Origin: Carallia brachiata
Lineage: Eukaryota; Streptophyta; Magnoliopsida; Malpighiales; Rhizophoraceae
NCBI GenBank assembly: GCA_021464245.1
Contig: JADCRB010000071.1
Span: 4,665,681 to 4,729,680, forward strand
Direction: 5' to 3'
Length of the DNA: 64,000 nt
The notes under the pieces were generated by a model. It was not told the DNA's origin. It searched no databases and saw only the letters and a list, made by a program, of their open reading frames with translations. Positions 60,148 through 64,000 of this stretch are shown one piece after another; position 1 is the stretch's first letter; each line of letters opens with the position of its first letter. Position numbers and translations under genes: made by a program.

Positions 60148-63100
60148 AAACAAAGGGCCTCAACTGAAGGAAGACAACATCGAATGCAGCTTCTCTAACC
60201 TAATTACCATGCTACCAGAGTTTTCTATTCGCTTTTATCTTGTGAACCACATGTTTTTCATTCATCAAAAAGGACAAAAGAAAAAATACATTTTGTTTTG
60301 CACTATATGGCCTTTGCATACTGCCCCCTTGGCTATAACATTCTCTAGTTGAGTTCCAATTGTTGTTTGGTTTGAGCAGTGGAATTTAGTGCCCAATTAT
60401 GCCCAAGACATAGTTGATAGACATTATAGCTTTTCTAGTACCAATTGGACATGTAACAGCGTTGGCCAATATTACTACTGCGTTTCAGTCATGGGAAAGC
60501 GAGAATCGCACATCATTTCTTTCAATCTGCTATTCAAGTGCTTGTTAACCTTTAAGATTTCTTTTCTCCTTGTCGGGAACTAGAGATATGCAAACTCAGT
60601 AATGGCGGCCCCATAATTTCTATTGCAAACTTTCTATTCGCAATGTGTCCTGTTCCAAAACTGATTAAGCAAGCCTAGCTTGGCTAATCAAACCAGTCCT
60701 GGACTACTTCAACATAAACTCCTCTTCTTGAGGCTGTTCTCCTGCTTATAAATAACGATACCGAGCATCTTGTGGTGGGGCTCCGTGCGATCCGATTGAG
60801 AAAATGAGTTGAAATAGGAGAAATAAAAAACTAAAAGAACTAACGTGAGAATTTACGTGATAAATAAAAAAAAAGTCTTAAATTTTTAAATTTTTACAAT
60901 GTAGTTGTAAATCTGTAATTTTTTTTACATTTTAGTCTTAAATGTTACAAAACCTTTTCAATGTGGTACCACTCGTGAATATAAAATGTGAGTCAAACAT
61001 TTAAATTACATTGTCAATGTGAGAAATGAGTATTCAAATTTTTATACTTTTTTGTTCTCCCATTTGAGCTGAAAATAACCAACTTTCACTCAAAGAAACT
61101 AAAGGTTTGATTCGATACTTATTTTAGGATTATTATCTGTATAAAAAAATAAAATATTACGATAATTATTATATAATATTTCTATTTGACTGTATAATTT
61201 AACATTTGACTCACATTATGTCCATAAGCGTACACATTGACAAAGATTGGGTGACGTTTAAGATTGAAAAAAAAAAAAGTCAGCTTAAAAGCAACAATTG
61301 GAAAATGTATGAACAATTTTTTACATATCCTGATAATTTACCCAAAAAAGTAAAAATAATGCAAATATACTCTAAACACATCAGAATTAACTATAGAAAA
61401 CAATGAGAATTAGCACTCATTGTCAAACTTAATATAGAATAACGATTTCAGCATTCTAACTAGCTCCCTGATGAAAACAACAATAAGTTTTTTTTTTTTT
61501 CTTTTTACAACAAGAGCCAAGAGTAAAATAAAATATTATAATATCTTTGCTAAATAAATATATTCCTAATATACATGTTAAAATACCTAAATTAATAAAC
61601 TAATATAAAATAAATTGTTATCATAAATACAAAAAGTAATATGAATTCTTCTTCCTTATTCTCATTATTCTCCCAGTATGAAAAAAAAAAAAAATTCAAT
61701 CTCGAATTCAAAAACAATAGCTTCAACATGTTTTGTAACACCATTCCTCACATATGGCTTAGCAAAATTTTCATCAACCAAATCAATTTTCGTACACAAA
61801 GGTACGTTCATTGTTGTTTCCTTAACAATCTGAACATTTTCATTTAACTCCACCTGCATCTAAACATTTTCATTTAACTTCACCTGCATCTAATAGTTCT
61901 CGCCGCTTTTTTTTTTTTGGTTACGTTTTTAGCGGAAACAAGAAAGTTATTAGACATTGATTTTAAAACTCTAATATTGACAAATTCCTCAACATGTAGT
62001 AAATAAGGTTTAATTATAAAAACATGTCTCTCAACTTTAGAGCAACGAGTGAAAATTTCTCATTCTTTACACTATCTAAGAGTGTGACAAGTAATTCATG
62101 AGAGATGAGAAAACAAAGATGCTATGAGAGAATGAACAATTACTGTATATGGATTATTGGCAAAGGTTACACAAATATATACAAAACAAGTGAGAAAGAG
62201 TGGATGAATTGTGGGTGGTGTAAATGAGAAAGATTGTAGTGTGTGTGCTGCGAGGAAGGTAAGTGAGTGAAAATATAAATGTGTGAGTTTGTGTGTGAGA
62301 GAGAATAAGTGAATGATATCGGCAGAAAATAATAAAAGTGAGATTGTTGTGTATTTCACTTGTATTATTGTTGTGTATAAGTAAAATAAATTTTAGTGAT
62401 TTTATTAAGTCAATTTTATCTCTCTCAACTCAACACCTTAGTCCAGTGCTGGGCGCTAGACAGAACTTCTTTTTCGAAGCTATACATCTCAAGAAATTAA
62501 CAGTTACACAAACAGCTCTTGTTTATGCCATAACAGGAATACAAGGCAAAAATCAATAAAGAATTGTACAATTTCACAATAGCAATCCTCTAAGTTTGGC
62601 AGATGGTAAAACAATGAGAGCATTTGTAACAAACAAGCAAAAGCAATATTCATTGCATAAATAGATGCTTGATGGGTGCTTGGGGGAAAATTGTTGGAGA
62701 TTTGGGAATGATGAACGGCTAGGTGTATCCCGTATCTGTGCATAGCATCATAGCTAGTAAAGCTGTAGAAACCGTGTGAAGGTATGATGTCCAATTTTTG
62801 GCGATGAGCCATGTGATATCCATAAGCTGACAATCCTTGTTGTGCATAACACTGACATCCAGCCAGCTATTATAACAAAAAAAACCAAAAATAGTTTGTT
62901 AGTTGATTTATTTCTGTTTTTCCAGTAGTTTTCTCTTTATTTTTTAGTCAAGTTTTACAATTATAGCCACAAAATTTTCTAATTAAACGCACAGCCAAAT
63001 ATGCCAGTATTATTTCATATATATTGTCCTTCAAAAGTGGATTGTGAAACGGAGTATTAGATGTTATATAAAGAGGTTGAGAGAAAAGAAGAATTGCACA

Positions 63101-63181
63101 TCTATTATTATATAACGCTTGATTTTAAAAAGCCCTGCACTCATAAAAATATATATATTTTTTACCTGTATTTCATTAGCC
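60148..63181. other. AT-rich spacer, one possible minus-strand exon
   Basis: From 60148 to about 60700 is the probable 3' region of the GGCT gene. The rest is AT-rich. A frame at 62504-62860 on the minus strand has a good acceptor (T-rich tract then AG at about 62867) and protein-like content (SAYGYHMAHRQKLDIIPSHG), but no family is recognised and no further exon was found. A 30-bp sequence is duplicated in tandem at about 61832-61891. Spacers at 62220-62330 are GT/GA-rich. Confidence 0.3.
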
Positions 63182-63805
63182 ATGGTGAGGAAAGTGTTGT
63201 TCCTCCTATTGTCCATTTTCTTCTTGTGGACAATGGTTTTTCTCCTCAAGTTTTCAGAAATTTCAGAAAATCTTTTACCCATGCATTCAATAAATTTGCT
63301 ACTAGCTGGGATAACCGAATCTGTGGTACTAGTCATCATTTTTTTCACAAATCACACGGCCAAGTTTACTGGGCTGTCGATCTAGGCAGAGGTTGGCATA
63401 AGAACTTTTTTCAAAGCAATTTTCGATAGTTTCCTTTCCTATCTCATTTATCTTGTGAAAACTGACTTCAAGATCAGAAATGTTTTTCCTCCACCTTCCC
63501 CTACGCAACCATATGGTAATCTTTTGATTTGGCCTTCGACTCTTATGATTGGGTCCTTTCTTACCTTTGAGGAGTGGAAAATAATCTTCCTCTGTTTCTC
63601 AGCTACTGGATTTTTCTTGTGTTTGGCTCAAAATCTTTTCTCATCAATCAGAAGGTTATTACCCGTCAGTCGTTTGATGCATATAGCACTACTTTTCATA
63701 TTTAAAGCAAGTACTATAGAAATAATAATCATTGTAATAAGTTCCAGTATTGTCTTTACTTTAAAAAATATATTTGGAGATGTAGGACCAAGAGCCACTA
63801 AATAG
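63182..63805 (+). pseudogene. Interrupted ORF for a small multi-pass membrane protein
   Basis: One frame runs from the ATG at 63182 to a stop at 63803, broken by a single TAG at 63383-63385 (about codon 68). The product is very hydrophobic, with about five likely membrane helices, for example KVLFLLLSIFFLWTMVFLL at the start, LLAGITESVVLVIIFF, and ASTIEIIIIVISSSIVFTL near the end. A hydrophilic loop in between reads VFPPPSPTQPYG. No family is recognised. Without the TAG it would be 207 residues. Either a pseudogene of an unknown membrane protein or a chance AT-rich hydrophobic frame. Confidence 0.35.
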
Positions 63806-64000
63806 AGAAGTTCAGGTTGTAGAAGAAAAAAAAATCAAATGATATTGCTCCTATTGAGGTTCTTTTTTTTTTACAAAACTGTATATGTTGTTCTATATGT
63901 ATGGGTGACTCTTTCTTTTTATAATCTTTTTTTTTTTCATAAATTTGTTTGGAATCTTATCATTAATTGTATTTGTCTCGACTGGAAAAGTTTGTACCGG
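63806..64000. other. AT-rich end of window
   Basis: Contains T-rich runs; no feature supported. Confidence 0.3.

Noticed and set aside
61665..61859. 64-codon minus-strand ORF with acidic segment, considered as a transposase-related fragment
   Set aside because: Short, no family recognised, and its end is a poly-Phe from a T run.
1..64000. CRISPR arrays, prokaryotic defence or biosynthetic operons
   Set aside because: The window is a spliced plant nuclear genome; no regularly spaced identical repeats with unique spacers exist. The minisatellite at 39550-40210 has variable cores and is inside an LTR element.

Overview
This is nuclear DNA of a flowering plant, most likely a dicot. Genes are split by many short GT-AG introns, spacers are very AT-rich, and the proteins are plant families: two KUP/HAK/KT potassium transporters, a peroxisomal dienoyl-CoA reductase-like enzyme, delta-COP, a membrane steroid-binding protein, a trihelix protein and a ChaC-type gamma-glutamylcyclotransferase. 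The species cannot be named from the sequence alone. Exon borders below were placed by eye from splice sites, reading frame and family homology recalled from memory; no search was run.

Layout. 81-677: decayed 3' tail of a Raf-like kinase gene. 1029-4826 and 18334-22275 (both minus strand): two intact KUP11-like transporter genes, a tandem duplication with the same eight-exon structure, separated by about 13.5 kb of transposon debris. That debris holds a LINE fragment, a 500-bp palindromic Mutator-type element, a decayed LTR element and Helitron-like AT-rich repeats. 23.5-30.6 kb: AT-rich spacer with a GC-rich island, a truncated Copia element and a SINE-like patch. 30925-33652 (plus): SDR gene ending in a peroxisomal SRL signal. 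35393-36342 (minus): conserved membrane-protein gene with four single-base frame breaks. 36845-42747: a 5.9-kb LTR retrotransposon that carries gag but no pol, plus a 14-copy minisatellite. 44980-49470 (plus): delta-COP. 50549-51203 (minus): MAPR/MSBP-like protein. 51597-52743: second copy of the palindromic Mutator-type element, with a hAT-type element nested inside. 52956-54934 (minus): trihelix/SANT-like gene with two frame breaks. 55275-55850: LINE RNase H relic. 58363-60147 (plus): gamma-glutamylcyclotransferase. 60.2-64 kb: AT-rich spacer with one interrupted membrane-protein ORF.

The cellular genes do not form a pathway; this is an ordinary gene neighbourhood invaded by transposons. 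The strongest new-looking material is the gag-only LTR element with its TATAAAAGGC minisatellite, and the hAT-in-Mutator nest, where both insertions can be reconstructed exactly from their target-site duplications. I saw no convincing previously undescribed functional system beyond these elements.
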